Shown here: positions 15,151 to 24,071 of the stretch, piece by piece
Layout of the letters: every line of letters starts with the position of its first letter
Position numbering within the stretch: the first letter of the stretch is position 1
Source: an uncultured Mediterranea sp.
Lineage (GTDB): Bacteria > Bacteroidota > Bacteroidia > Bacteroidales > Bacteroidaceae
Assembly (NCBI GenBank): GCA_945641355.1
Contig: CALZEQ010000015.1
Coordinates: 1-60,214 of the forward strand
Reading direction: 5' to 3'
Length of the DNA stretch: 60,214 nt
The notes under the pieces: generated by a model
Told to the model about the DNA's origin: nothing
Seen by the model: the letters and a program-made list of their open reading frames with translations, nothing else
The model's database searches: none
Program-made: the position numbers and the translations under genes

Positions 15151-17106
15151 ATGCACACACCCATAGGCAAACAGTTGGCCCGAAAAGGCAGCAAACCAAC
15201 CGCTGCATACCAGACTTTCCTCTTCGACTTCGACTATACGCTGGCCGACTCGTCGCAAGGCATCCTCCTCTGCTTCCGCAACGTGCTGCAGCGTCACAGC
15301 TATACCGACGTCACCGACGAGGCCATCAAAAGCACCATCGGACAGACGCTGGAGGAGTCGTTCGCCCAACTCACCGGGACGGAGGACGCAGCCCTGCTGG
15401 CACAGTACAAGCAGGAGTATACCGAGGAGGCGGCCATCTACATGACACCCAACACCCGCCTCTACCCCGAAACCATCGAAGTGCTCACCGCTCTGAAGGC
15501 CAAGGGAGCACGCATCGGCATCATCTCCACCAAATACCGCTTCCGCATCAAGGAGCTGACCGACCGTCAGATTCCGCCCGGCACCATCGACCTGATTGTG
15601 GGCGGCGAGGATGTCCTCAACGCCAAGCCCAATCCCGAAGGCATCTGCCTGGCACTGGAGCGGCTGAAGGCCGACAAGGCCACCACCCTCTACATAGGCG
15701 ACAGTATCGTCGATGCCGAGACGGCCCGTAGAGCCGAAGTGGACTTTGCCGGCGTGACACACGGTGTGACGACCGCCGAAGCGCTGATGCAGTACCCGCA
15801 CCGGTGGATATTGCCCGACCTGAGGCAGCTGCCCGACTATGTGGATAACCGGATGCCCGGCAAGAAGAGGCGCATTAACACGATACAGGGCATCTGGCTG
15901 GTACTCAGCGGCTGGATGGCACTGGACGAACTGCTGTTCCGGGGAAGCGTGGATTCCATGCTGGTCATCTTCCTGCTGTCGCTCTGGAGCATCTCGCGGA
16001 AGAGGCAGATTCTGTCGGACAAGTGGGATTTCAAGCTGAAGCAGCAGCTGCTCCCGCTGAAGAAGCGCATCCGCGCCTGGCACATCCAGCTGATTCGCGG
16101 CAAGGAGACCCCGCCACGCGATGCACAGCCATATACCTGCCTGAACTGCGGCACCTCGTACGAAGGCAACTTCTGCCCCCGATGCGGACAGAGCAGCCGC
16201 ACCACCCGCTACCGCTGGAGCAACATGCTGAAGAACATTCTGGGCGGCTTCTTCAACATCGACAAGGGCTTCGGACGCACCACAGCCGACCTGCTCCACC
16301 GCCCCGGCTACATGATATACGACTTCATTGCGGGCCGGCGCATCGAGCAGTTCCGTCCGTTCCAGATGCTCTTCATCCTGGCCGCCATCTACATCATGGC
16401 CGTCCAGCTGATTGACCCGGATGCCCTCCGGAGGGGGAAGGAGGAGAAGAACGTCTCCGTAGAGGAGCTGACCGACCTGCGCAACAGCCTGAACGAAGGG
16501 TTGGAGGCCGATAGCAGCCAAATCAGCCAACGCTTCCTGCAGAGCACGCTGGGCGTCATCGACCGGAAAATTGCCCAGGAGATGAAGAACGACAGCCTCC
16601 GTACCGCCAACCAGCCGGTGGTGAAGGAGGGCTATCTGGTCCAGTTTACCCGCCCGCTGCAGCAGCGCATCCAGGCCTTTTGCGACCAGAGTCCCGTCCT
16701 GAGCCGCGTCACCAACCTACTGAAGGGGTGGTTCCACGGCAACAAGGCGTTTCACATCCTCATCACCCTACCCCTCTTCGCGCTGGCCTCACTGATTGTG
16801 TTCCGCAAGCGGTTCAACCAGCAGTACAACCTGACCGAACACATCTTCATCCAGGCCTATTTTGCCTGCCAGATGCTGCTGCTCAGCATCCTGATACTGC
16901 CGCTACGCGGCCATGCCACTGCCGGCGAGCTGTACGAGCTGCCTGCCTGGTGCATCTTCCTGACCTTCTTCATCGACTACAAGCAGCTGTACCGCTGCAC
17001 CTGGTGGCGCGGTTTCTGGAGCACGGTGAAGATGTTCTGCTGGAGCGGCCTCATCCTGGGGCTACTGGCTCTCCTGCTGGTCCTCTTGGCGATGCTCTGC
17101 CAATAA
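15151..17106 (+). CDS. Fusion: HAD phosphatase + DUF3667 membrane protein
   Basis: One 651-residue frame carries two units. Residues about 20-215 are a HAD-superfamily phosphatase of the phosphoglycolate phosphatase type: motif I FDFDYTLADSSQG (Asp26 and Asp28), a helical cap, and motif III/IV KPNPEG...YIGDSIVDAETARRA. Residues about 230-290 hold hydrophobic segments. A zinc ribbon CLNCG...CPRCG begins at residue 330 and opens a DUF3667 domain (SNMLKNILGGFFNIDKGFGR, DLLHRPGYMIYDFIAGRR), with several C-terminal transmembrane helices (about 530-650). DUF3667 is normally a free-standing membrane protein of unknown function. The fusion would tether a soluble phosphatase to the membrane. The frame is continuous and both halves look intact. 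Confidence 0.85.
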   Translation: MHTPIGKQLARKGSKPTAAYQTFLFDFDYTLADSSQGILLCFRNVLQRHSYTDVTDEAIKSTIGQTLEESFAQLTGTEDAALLAQYKQEYTEEAAIYMTPNTRLYPETIEVLTALKAKGARIGIISTKYRFRIKELTDRQIPPGTIDLIVGGEDVLNAKPNPEGICLALERLKADKATTLYIGDSIVDAETARRAEVDFAGVTHGVTTAEALMQYPHRWILPDLRQLPDYVDNRMPGKKRRINTIQGIWLVLSGWMALDELLFRGSVDSMLVIFLLSLWSISRKRQILSDKWDFKLKQQLLPLKKRIRAWHIQLIRGKETPPRDAQPYTCLNCGTSYEGNFCPRCGQSSRTTRYRWSNMLKNILGGFFNIDKGFGRTTADLLHRPGYMIYDFIAGRRIEQFRPFQMLFILAAIYIMAVQLIDPDALRRGKEEKNVSVEELTDLRNSLNEGLEADSSQISQRFLQSTLGVIDRKIAQEMKNDSLRTANQPVVKEGYLVQFTRPLQQRIQAFCDQSPVLSRVTNLLKGWFHGNKAFHILITLPLFALASLIVFRKRFNQQYNLTEHIFIQAYFACQMLLLSILILPLRGHATAGELYELPAWCIFLTFFIDYKQLYRCTWWRGFWSTVKMFCWSGLILGLLALLLVLLAMLCQ

Positions 17107-17139
17107 GCGGTTGTCACATTACCTTAAAACATTCACTTT

Positions 17140-17388
17140 ATGCCCATGAAAGCCCTACGATTCGTCTACCTGTTTCTGATTATCCTCCTCCTGGCCGGTT
17201 GCTCCAAGCCTGCCGAATCCCTCATACAGCCGTATGAGCACGCATTGATAGAGGCCGACTCGCTGGCCCGGTCGGGGGCGGCCGACAGTGCCTCAGCCGT
17301 GCGGCTGATAGCCCACCTCCATACCGAAGACGAAGACTGTAGGGGCAGACCTGCGCGTCTGCCCGGAATGTTGATACACCTCTCTTGA
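17140..17388 (+). pseudogene. Lipoprotein truncated by a REP element
   Basis: The start encodes a clear lipoprotein signal (LFLIILLLAGC) and a helical stretch (YEHALIEADSLARSGAADSA) like the beginning of Bacteroidota TPR-type lipoproteins. At 17338 the frame enters a REP unit and is read as CRGRPARLPG, then stops a few codons later. The gene is therefore cut to about 65 native residues. The start may be the ATG at 17140 or at 17146. It follows the HAD-DUF3667 gene by 33 bp and probably was the second gene of that transcript. Confidence 0.65.
17338..17370 (+). repeat. REP-like unit
   Basis: TGTAGGGGCAGACC, loop, then GTCTGCCCGGAATG. It is the same family as the outer hairpin of the 104-bp repeats and lies exactly at the junction between the lipoprotein fragment and the HU-like remnant. 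Confidence 0.8.
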
Positions 17389-17400
17389 GAGAGCTATTGT

Positions 17401-17683
17401 TTCACGCTGAATGTCGGATGAGCCCAACAAGAACGGAGTTGAGACGAAAAAGGAGGTCAGTGCCTCCCAAATCAAAGGCGTGCGTGTGCGCTTCATACCG
17501 GAGGTAACACGCAACTTCAACAAGCAGGTGACTACACGCAGCATGGTGGATTCCAACATCGTGTGGGAAGAGTGGGGAAAAAAGAAGACGGCCTCTGCCG
17601 GCAACAGCGGAAGCACTGCGGACGACTCCGGCAGCGGATCGACCGGTGGCGATGGCAACAGCTCGGAGAATCCGTTAGGCTGA
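17401..17683 (+). pseudogene. C-terminal remnant of an HU-like DNA-binding protein
   Basis: The frame from ATG 17411 contains EVSASQIKGVRVRFIPE and a Gly/Ser/Asp-rich tail ending in ENPLG, as in the C-terminal half of Bacteroidota-specific HU-type proteins. Just upstream another frame reads FTLNVG (17401-17418), which would be the preceding beta strand, so a frameshift separates them. The N-terminal half is missing and is replaced by the REP unit and the truncated lipoprotein. HU-like proteins of this type are usual neighbours of VirE_N/DUF3987 genes, which suggests a second, mostly deleted island of that kind here. The family call is made by eye. Confidence 0.5.
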
Positions 17684-17725
17684 TCTGGCACAGCTGCTAC
17701 AGCCGTGCGCTGATGTAGAGAGAAC

Positions 17726-17770
17726 GAGAGGGTACATGCCTCCCCCCGAACGGGGAGCGTGTACCCTCTC
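17726..17770. terminator. Bidirectional terminator
   Basis: GAGAGGGTACA (17726-17736) pairs with 17760-17770; an inner CTCCCC/GGGGAG stem extends it. It lies between convergent genes: the HU-like remnant (plus) and GH92 (minus). Confidence 0.65.
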
Positions 17771-17799
17771 TTCTATGGTTTGCCTGAGAATGCCCGCAG

Positions 17800-19986
17800 T
17801 CAATCGGCTGCCTCAACGCGGCCCCACGTGCCGGGTGTGTTCCCCATCTGCAGCTCCAGCACACCGCCCTGCATGATGTCCTGGTAGGTGATGTAGGAGC
17901 GGGAATAGGGTTCTCCGTTCAGCGTGGCAGCGCAGACGTAGATATTCTCCGGACTGTTGTCGCGAGCCACGATGCTGAAGGTCTTGCCCTCGCCCACCTG
18001 CAGCGACACACGCCGGAACAGCGGCGATCCAATCTGATAGATGCCGCCGGCTGGCTCTACCTGATAGAGTCCCATGGCTGAGAGCACATACCAGGCGGAC
18101 ATCTGGCCCACATCTTCGTTGCCGCACAAACCCGCAGGCGCATCGTGATAGAGCGTCTGCATCACCTGCCTCAAGCGCGAAGCCGCCTTCCAGGACATCC
18201 CGACATAGTTGTAGAGGTAGATGACGTGGTGGCTCGGCTCGTTGCCATGGGCATACTGCCCTATCAGGCCGGAGATATCGGCAGACGCATTCTCGCCCTC
18301 TAGAGTGGAATCGACCAGAAAGAGGGAGTCCAGCTTCTCCACAAAAGCCTCCCGTCCGCCCATCAGCTCTATCAGCCCCTTCACATCGTGAGGTACCATC
18401 CAGCTCCATTGCCAAGCTGTGCCCTCGCAATAGTCATCGTTCTGATGGCTGGACGAACGCGGGTGGAAGGGTTCGCGCCAACGGCCCTTGCTGTCACGCC
18501 CCCGCATGAAGCGGGTCTGCGAATCGAAGTAGTGACGATACGAGCGGCTACGGTTTTCGAAATAGGCGGCTTCGTCATCCCAACCCAACCGATGGGCCAC
18601 TTGGGCCACACAGCCATCGGCCACGGCATACTCCAGTCCCTTGGCCGTAGATTCGTGAGTGGGGTTCATGTCGAACGGGATGTAGCCATACCGTATCAGC
18701 AGCCCCTGTGCCCGTTCGTCCAGCATGGCCGTCTTCAGCATGGCCAGCAGGGCCTCTTTGGTATCCATCTCGACCCCCTTCAGCACCATATCCGCCAGGA
18801 CGGGGATGGCCGGATTGCCCACCATACAGTCGGTTTCACACCCCATCAGATGCCATACAGGCAGCTTGCCCTGCTCCTGAAAGATATGCAGCAGGGTCTG
18901 TGCCCAGTCCTTCTGCCGTTCGGGATGTATCAGCGTGGCCAGCGGATGCAGTGCCCGATAGGTATCCCACAGCGACCAGGTGGTGTAGTTGACGAAATCG
19001 GCCTGCCGATGAATCTCGCCGTCGGCCCCGCGATAGTCGCCATTGACATCGCAGAATACGGAAGGTGCTATCATGGTGTGATACAGGGCTGTATAGAAGA
19101 TGCGGCGCACCGTCTCGTCGGGGGTATCAACCTCCACCTTACCGAGCTGTCTGTCCCAAAGGCGGTCGGCCTCCTTAGCCATCGCATCAAAGTTCCAACC
19201 GGGATTCTCCGACTGCAGGTTGAGGGAGGCATTCTCCTCGCTCACAGCCGACAGGCCTACCTTGACCAGCAGTTCTCCCCGGGAAGGCACGAAGGTGAGT
19301 ACCGCCACACTATCTCCTTGACAATCGGCCTGCACGATCGGCGAAGAGAAGTGAGCCGAGAAAAAGAGCTTCTGATTGTTGGCCCATCCCTTGGAGTGGC
19401 GATAGCCCGTGAGGGCCTTCTCACCCTTCTGAGTCAGCCCTGCCTGCTGCATAGCATCCCAACCGATGCCCTGCGCCAAATCCACCCGGAGGCGCAAAGT
19501 GTCCCTCCCCTCTAACAAACGGTAGCGGTGGAAGCCCGTGCGGGTAGTGGCTGTCAGCTCCACCCTCACCCCTTCGTCGGCCAGCGTCAAGGCATAATAG
19601 CCGGGACGCACCGTCTCATCCTGATGAGCGAAGCGCACCGTGCGTTGCCGGCCATCGGTCACCGGCAGAAAAGCGACATCGCCCAAGTCGCCGATGCCCG
19701 TACCGCTGAGATGGGTGTGGCTGAAACCTATCAGCACCGAATCGCTGTAGTGATAGCCCGAGCACCAGTCCCACCCCCGACAGGGTTGCGTAGGCCCCAG
19801 CTGCACGAAGCCGAAGGGGACGTTGGCTCCCAGAAATACATGTCCGTGGTCGCCCGTTCCGATATAGGGATTTACATACCGCGTCAGCCGTTTCGACGCA
19901 TCGGTCTGTGACACAGAGGTACAGGCTGCCATCGCTGCAGCCAACAGGCAGGCACAAGCCCAACTCTTTAGATAATCAGTTGCCAT
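17800..19986 (-). CDS. GH92 alpha-mannosidase, lipoprotein type
   Basis: The 728-residue protein has a lipoprotein signal (ACLLAAAMAAC), then the GH92 N-terminal beta-sandwich (RYVNPYIGTGDHGHVFLGAN, GFSHTHLSGTG) and the (alpha/alpha)6 catalytic domain (WDTYRALHPL, EGTAWQWSWMVPHDV, GNEDVGQMSAWYVLSAMGLY). GH92 enzymes are calcium-dependent inverting exo-alpha-mannosidases, mostly alpha-1,2 but also 1,3, 1,4 and 1,6. The lipid anchor suggests periplasmic or surface placement. The motif usually written GNDD is GNED here, whereas the other two GH92 proteins in the window keep GNDD. It has its own promoter, is not in a Sus operon and has no paralog adjacent. Confidence 0.95.
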   Translation of the reverse strand: MATDYLKSWACACLLAAAMAACTSVSQTDASKRLTRYVNPYIGTGDHGHVFLGANVPFGFVQLGPTQPCRGWDWCSGYHYSDSVLIGFSHTHLSGTGIGDLGDVAFLPVTDGRQRTVRFAHQDETVRPGYYALTLADEGVRVELTATTRTGFHRYRLLEGRDTLRLRVDLAQGIGWDAMQQAGLTQKGEKALTGYRHSKGWANNQKLFFSAHFSSPIVQADCQGDSVAVLTFVPSRGELLVKVGLSAVSEENASLNLQSENPGWNFDAMAKEADRLWDRQLGKVEVDTPDETVRRIFYTALYHTMIAPSVFCDVNGDYRGADGEIHRQADFVNYTTWSLWDTYRALHPLATLIHPERQKDWAQTLLHIFQEQGKLPVWHLMGCETDCMVGNPAIPVLADMVLKGVEMDTKEALLAMLKTAMLDERAQGLLIRYGYIPFDMNPTHESTAKGLEYAVADGCVAQVAHRLGWDDEAAYFENRSRSYRHYFDSQTRFMRGRDSKGRWREPFHPRSSSHQNDDYCEGTAWQWSWMVPHDVKGLIELMGGREAFVEKLDSLFLVDSTLEGENASADISGLIGQYAHGNEPSHHVIYLYNYVGMSWKAASRLRQVMQTLYHDAPAGLCGNEDVGQMSAWYVLSAMGLYQVEPAGGIYQIGSPLFRRVSLQVGEGKTFSIVARDNSPENIYVCAATLNGEPYSRSYITYQDIMQGGVLELQMGNTPGTWGRVEAAD

Positions 19987-20065
19987 ATTCTATACTTTTT
20001 GTTACGTTATCGGATTCCACACACAAGCGTGCTGACTACGCACACCTGCGTTACGTGATGTGAGG

Positions 20066-20096
20066 CAAAGGTAAGGGCTTTTTCGGTATTTACAAG
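20066..20096 (-). promoter_or_regulatory. Promoter of the first GH92 gene
   Basis: On the minus strand: CTTG (20093-20096), 19 bp, TACCTTTG (20066-20073), about 80 bp before the start codon. Confidence 0.65.
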
Positions 20097-20138
20097 AAAA
20101 TAAAGAGGAAATATACATTCAAAAAGTTTGGAAAAACA

Positions 20139-20170
20139 TTTGGTCATTCAGAATAAAAGCCGTACTTTTG
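20139..20170 (+). promoter_or_regulatory. Promoter of rplU-rpmA
   Basis: TTTG (20139-20142), 20 bp, TACTTTTG (20163-20170). This is a full match to the Bacteroidota consensus, as expected for ribosomal protein genes. The leader is about 85 nt. Confidence 0.85.
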
Positions 20171-20261
20171 TGCCCGATTATTCCGAACCGGGTCTTACAA
20201 AGAGATTTCTAAGTGATTAGAGACCACCCGACGGAGCTAACTTATACATTATATATAAGCA

Positions 20262-20579
20262 ATGTACGCAATTGTAGAAATCAACGGCCAGCAGTTCAAG
20301 GCAGAAGCTGGCAAAAAACTGTTTGTTCAGCACCTGCAGAATGCAGAAGCCGGTGCAACAGTAGAATTCGACAGAGTTCTTTTGGTAGACAATGAAGGCA
20401 ACATCACCGTAGGTGCTCCTACCGTAGAGGGTGCGAAAGTGGTTTGCGAAGTAGTATGCGCACTGGTTAAGGGCGACAAGGTACTCGTATTCCACAAGAA
20501 GAGAAGAAAAGGCTACCGTAAGTTGAACGGTCACCGTCAACAGTTCACAGAGCTGACAATCAAAGAGGTTGTAGCTTAA
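20262..20579 (+). CDS. rplU: 50S ribosomal protein L21
   Basis: This 105-residue large-subunit protein begins [20 protein letters not shown] and has the L21 signature [21 protein letters not shown] near the end. It binds 23S rRNA domain I. It is directly followed by rpmA (26 bp), the near-universal L21-L27 pair, under a consensus promoter. Length is normal. Confidence 0.98.
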   Translation: MYAIVEINGQQFKAEAGKKLFVQHLQNAEAGATVEFDRVLLVDNEGNITVGAPTVEGAKVVCEVVCALVKGDKVLVFHKKRRKGYRKLNGHRQQFTELTIKEVVA

Positions 20580-20605
20580 TCATTAACCTAAAAACAGAAG
20601 AAGAA

Positions 20606-20875
20606 ATGGCACATAAAAAAGGTGTCGGTAGTTCTAAGAACGGCCGCGAATCAGCAAGCAAGAGATTAGGCGTTAAAATCTTCGGTGGCGAAGCCTGCAA
20701 AGCCGGCAACATCATCGTTCGTCAGAGAGGTACTGAATTCCACCCGGGTAAAAACATCGGTATGGGCAGCGACCACACCCTGTATGCCCTCGTTGACGGA
20801 ACTGTACAGTTCAAGGTAGGTCGGGAAGACAGACGTTTCGTATCTGTAATCCCCGCTGAAGCAGCAGAAGCATAA
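20606..20875 (+). CDS. rpmA: 50S ribosomal protein L27
   Basis: The 89-residue protein begins [20 protein letters not shown], the conserved L27 N-terminus that reaches toward the peptidyl transferase centre. It also has [21 protein letters not shown]. There is no N-terminal leader that would need processing as in Firmicutes. It is the second gene of the rplU operon and is followed by a strong terminator. Confidence 0.98.
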   Translation: MAHKKGVGSSKNGRESASKRLGVKIFGGEACKAGNIIVRQRGTEFHPGKNIGMGSDHTLYALVDGTVQFKVGREDRRFVSVIPAEAAEA

Positions 20876-20902
20876 GGTACTTACACTTATACATCCTTAT
20901 CG

Positions 20903-20945
20903 ACAGGAGGCATCACTTTACTATGTGTATGCCTCCTGTTTTGTA
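20903..20945 (+). terminator. Terminator of rplU-rpmA
   Basis: ACAGGAGGCAT (20903-20913) pairs perfectly with ATGCCTCCTGT (20929-20939) and is followed by TTTGTATTT. Confidence 0.85.
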
Positions 20946-20977
20946 TTTCCAATCTTTTCACCTACAAGCACAATTCT

Positions 20978-22459
20978 ATGAGAAAGACCTGGTTTATCCT
21001 CCTTTGCCTGCAAAGCCTCCTGCTTATGGGACAATCCACAGAGGTATGGGAAGCACCCCGTCAAGGCATCATCGGCGACGGAGCCACACTGAATACTGAA
21101 AAGATACAGACAGCCATCGACCGGATTTCCCGACAAGGAGGGGGCCGGCTCTCGTTCCCGCCGGGCATTTACCTGACTGGCAGCATCGTCATGAGAAATG
21201 GTGTGGAACTGCATCTGGAGAGAGGGGCCACACTGCGGGGCAGCGAAAACCCCTACCACTACTTCAAACTGGAGCAGAAGGAGACCGAACTGCGAAACGA
21301 CAACTCGCAGCTGGCTCTGATGCTGGCCGACCACGTAAAGCAGATTGCACTGACGGGCGAAGGGACGATTGACGGCAACGGACGCGCCCTGGCACTCAAC
21401 ATCGACAGCCTGCACCATACGGGTGAACGGACAGACCCTCACTACAACTACAAACGGATGAGACCCAACGAGACGATGCGCCCTAAGCTGTTCTACTTCA
21501 CGTCATGCAGCCGCATCGAGGTAAAGGGATTGACACTAATGAACAGCGCGGCCTGGGGACTTTCCTTTGACCGATGCACACACTTGACGCTGGAGGGACT
21601 GCGTGTGGTAAACCGTGCCTACTGGAACAACGACGGCATCGACCTGACCGACTGCAAACAGGTCAAGGTCAGCCACTGCGACATCGACTCGGCCGACGAC
21701 GGCATCTGCCTGAAATCGTATCACGCCGACTCGTGCAACGACAGCATCACCATCAGCGACTGCACCATCTGCAGCAGTGCCAGCGGCATAAAGTTCGGCA
21801 CCGCCTCGCAAGGCGGCTTCAAGCATATTGACATCCGCCGCATACGGGTAAGGGACACCTTCCGCTCGGCCGTGGCCATTGAGTCGGTAGACGGAGGTGT
21901 GATAGAGGACATCTACGTGAGCGACATCATTGCAACGCGCACGGGCAATGCCCTCTTCATCCGCCTGGGACACCGCTCGGGCAATCGGCCGGGTTCCATC
22001 CGCCGTGTCCGTATCAGCCGCCTGTGGTGCGAAGTGCCCTTCGACCGTCCCGACATAGGCTCGGATATGCGCGGACCTGAAGTCAACTTTTTCCACAACC
22101 CCTTCCCCAGCTCTGTCACGGGCATACCGGGTGCCTCTGTCGAGGATGTCTGTCTGGAAGATATCGAGATAGTCTGCCCCGGTCGGAGTTCGAAGGGAAT
22201 GGCCTACATCCCTTTGAGCCGACTGCATCAGGTGCCCGAACATGAGAAAGAGTACCCGGAGTACACGATGTTCGGCGAACTGCCCAGTTGGGGCTTCTAC
22301 GTGCGCCATGTACGCGGCCTGCAGCTGAAGCGGGTACGTCTCTTTACCCGCGAGGAGGAGTTCCGACCAGCCATCGTACTGGACGATGCACACGACGTCA
22401 CGCTGGAGGACGTGGAAAGCAACTTCCAGAAACCATGGATAGTGACGTGCGAAGAATGA
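20978..22459 (+). CDS. GH28-family glycosidase (polygalacturonase-like)
   Basis: The 493-residue protein has a signal peptide (MRKTWFILLCLQSLLLMGQS) and a right-handed beta-helix. The GH28 signature residues are visible: NNDGIDLTDC (catalytic Asp of the NxD type), SADDGICLKS (the DD pair) and SASGIKFGTASQGGFKHIDI (the G-x-[HK]FG-type strand). The family hydrolyses alpha-1,4-galacturonosyl or rhamnogalacturonan linkages. The exact substrate cannot be read. It stands alone between the rpmA terminator and serS with no Sus genes adjacent, so it may serve a pectin locus elsewhere. Confidence 0.85.
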   Translation: MRKTWFILLCLQSLLLMGQSTEVWEAPRQGIIGDGATLNTEKIQTAIDRISRQGGGRLSFPPGIYLTGSIVMRNGVELHLERGATLRGSENPYHYFKLEQKETELRNDNSQLALMLADHVKQIALTGEGTIDGNGRALALNIDSLHHTGERTDPHYNYKRMRPNETMRPKLFYFTSCSRIEVKGLTLMNSAAWGLSFDRCTHLTLEGLRVVNRAYWNNDGIDLTDCKQVKVSHCDIDSADDGICLKSYHADSCNDSITISDCTICSSASGIKFGTASQGGFKHIDIRRIRVRDTFRSAVAIESVDGGVIEDIYVSDIIATRTGNALFIRLGHRSGNRPGSIRRVRISRLWCEVPFDRPDIGSDMRGPEVNFFHNPFPSSVTGIPGASVEDVCLEDIEIVCPGRSSKGMAYIPLSRLHQVPEHEKEYPEYTMFGELPSWGFYVRHVRGLQLKRVRLFTREEEFRPAIVLDDAHDVTLEDVESNFQKPWIVTCEE

Positions 22460-22532
22460 GCGGAAAACGAAAAAGCGGGGCATGAATATCAGATTATTGG
22501 GGATGCAAAGATGTAATCTCACAGATTTTGTC

Positions 22533-22540
22533 TAAATTTG
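22533..22540 (+). promoter_or_regulatory. -7 box of serS
   Basis: TAAATTTG lies 38 bp before the serS start at 22579. The match makes the longer upstream frame (opening at 22528) unlikely, because that codon would lie upstream of the transcript. Confidence 0.6.
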
Positions 22541-22578
22541 TCGCCCAAATCAGAGTATTCCATAAAAATAAGATAATT

Positions 22579-23853
22579 ATGCTTACCATCAAACAGATTA
22601 CGGACAACACCGAGGCAGTAGTCCGCGGACTGGAAAAGAAGCACTTCAAAAACGCAAAAGAAGCCATTGAGCAAGTGCTGGCCCTCAACAACAAGAGAAG
22701 AAGTACACAAGCTGTATTGGACAACAACCTGTCTGAGGTGAACTCCCTCTCCAAGTCCATCGGTGCCTTGATGAAGGAAGGCAAAAAGGCGGAAGCCGAA
22801 GAGGCCAAAGGACGTGTTGCCCAGCTGAAAGAGGCTAACAAAGAGTTGCAAGCTACCATGGACAAGGCTGCCGAAGAACTGCAAGCCCTGCTCTATACCA
22901 TCCCCAACGTGCCATACGACCTGGTACCCGAAGGGGTAGGAGCCGAAGACAACCTGGTGGTGAAGAAGGGCGGTATGGAGACAGAACTTCCCAAGGATGC
23001 CCTGCCCCACTGGGAGCTGGCAAAGAAGTATGACCTCATTGACTTCGACCTGGGAGTGAAGATTACCGGAGCCGGATTCCCCGTCTACAAAGGAAAGGGC
23101 GCCCGCCTGCAACGTGCCCTCATCAACTTCTTCCTGGACGAAGCACGTGACAACGGATATACTGAAATCATGCCGCCTACAGTAGTGAACAGCGCATCGG
23201 GATATGGCACCGGACAGCTGCCCGACAAAGAGGGGCAGATGTATCACTGCGAGGTAGACGACCTCTACCTGATACCCACGGCCGAGGTACCCGTAACCAA
23301 CATCTACCGCGATGTCATTCTGGACGAGAAGCAACTGCCCATCAAGAACTGCGCCTACACGCAATGCTTCCGTCGCGAAGCGGGCTCGTATGGAAAGGAT
23401 GTGCGCGGACTGAACCGTCTGCATGAGTTCTCGAAGGTAGAGCTGGTACGTATTGACAAGCCGGAACACAGCCAGCAGAGCCATCAGGAGATGCTGGACC
23501 ACGTAGAAGGCCTGCTCCAGAAACTGGAACTACCCTATCGCATCCTGCGCCTCTGCGGCGGCGACATGAGTTTCACAGCAGCCATCTGCTACGACTTCGA
23601 GGTCTATTCGGAAGCCCAGAAGCGTTGGTTAGAGGTAAGCTCCGTCTCCAACTTCGATACCTATCAGGCCAACCGCTTGAAATGCCGCTACCGCACGGCT
23701 GAGAAGAAGACTGAACTGTGCCACACGTTGAACGGTTCGGCACTGGCCCTGCCGCGCATCGTAGCCGCCCTGCTGGAGAACAACCAGACACCTGAAGGCA
23801 TCCGTATTCCCAAGGCTCTGGTACCTTATTGTGGATTCGACTTGATTGATTAA
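22579..23853 (+). CDS. serS: Serine--tRNA ligase
   Basis: This 424-residue class II synthetase charges tRNA-Ser and, for selenocysteine, tRNA-Sec. It has the N-terminal antiparallel coiled-coil arm (about 25-100, e.g. NLSEVNSLSKSIGALMKEGK) and the catalytic core with TAEVPVTN, motif 2 FRREAGSYGKDVRGLNRLHEF and motif 3 NGSALALPRIVAALLENNQ. I choose the start MLTIKQITDN, where bacterial SerRS normally begins. A strong terminator follows. Confidence 0.97.
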   Translation: MLTIKQITDNTEAVVRGLEKKHFKNAKEAIEQVLALNNKRRSTQAVLDNNLSEVNSLSKSIGALMKEGKKAEAEEAKGRVAQLKEANKELQATMDKAAEELQALLYTIPNVPYDLVPEGVGAEDNLVVKKGGMETELPKDALPHWELAKKYDLIDFDLGVKITGAGFPVYKGKGARLQRALINFFLDEARDNGYTEIMPPTVVNSASGYGTGQLPDKEGQMYHCEVDDLYLIPTAEVPVTNIYRDVILDEKQLPIKNCAYTQCFRREAGSYGKDVRGLNRLHEFSKVELVRIDKPEHSQQSHQEMLDHVEGLLQKLELPYRILRLCGGDMSFTAAICYDFEVYSEAQKRWLEVSSVSNFDTYQANRLKCRYRTAEKKTELCHTLNGSALALPRIVAALLENNQTPEGIRIPKALVPYCGFDLID

Positions 23854-23875
23854 TACAGGATATTTTAACATCCTA

Positions 23876-23937
23876 CGGAGTAGGACGGTTGCCTATGAAG
23901 GAACTCTCTCCTTCCTGCACCGCCCTACTCCGTCTTT
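23876..23937 (+). terminator. Terminator of serS
   Basis: A 13-bp stem with one mismatch (23876-23888 with 23920-23932) is followed by TTTTTG. An inner GAAGGA/TCCTTC stem extends the structure. Confidence 0.85.
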
Positions 23938-23993
23938 TTGTCTTCATTTTGTACTACATTCCATACTACAAACACTAAATAAGGTTAAATAAC

Positions 23994-24005
23994 GGGGGGG
24001 GGGGG
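23994..24005 (+). repeat. Poly-G tract of 12
   Basis: Twelve consecutive G lie 34 bp upstream of the -7 box of the PAS histidine kinase gene. Homopolymers of this length are prone to slipped-strand length changes. Confidence 0.9.
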
Positions 24006-24039
24006 AATTTTTAAAGAGTAGTTTTCGTCCAGAAATAGA

Positions 24040-24047
24040 TATATTTG
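24040..24047 (+). promoter_or_regulatory. -7 box of the PAS kinase gene
   Basis: TATATTTG matches TAnnTTTG. No TTTG is at the right distance upstream, so the promoter may need an activator binding near the poly-G tract. Confidence 0.6.
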
Positions 24048-24071
24048 TGCCAATTATTCTATATGGGTGAT

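Noticed and set aside
15066..15731. Longer plus-strand frame overlapping the HAD gene start
   Set aside because: It is out of frame with the HAD motifs and turns into Arg/His-rich sequence.
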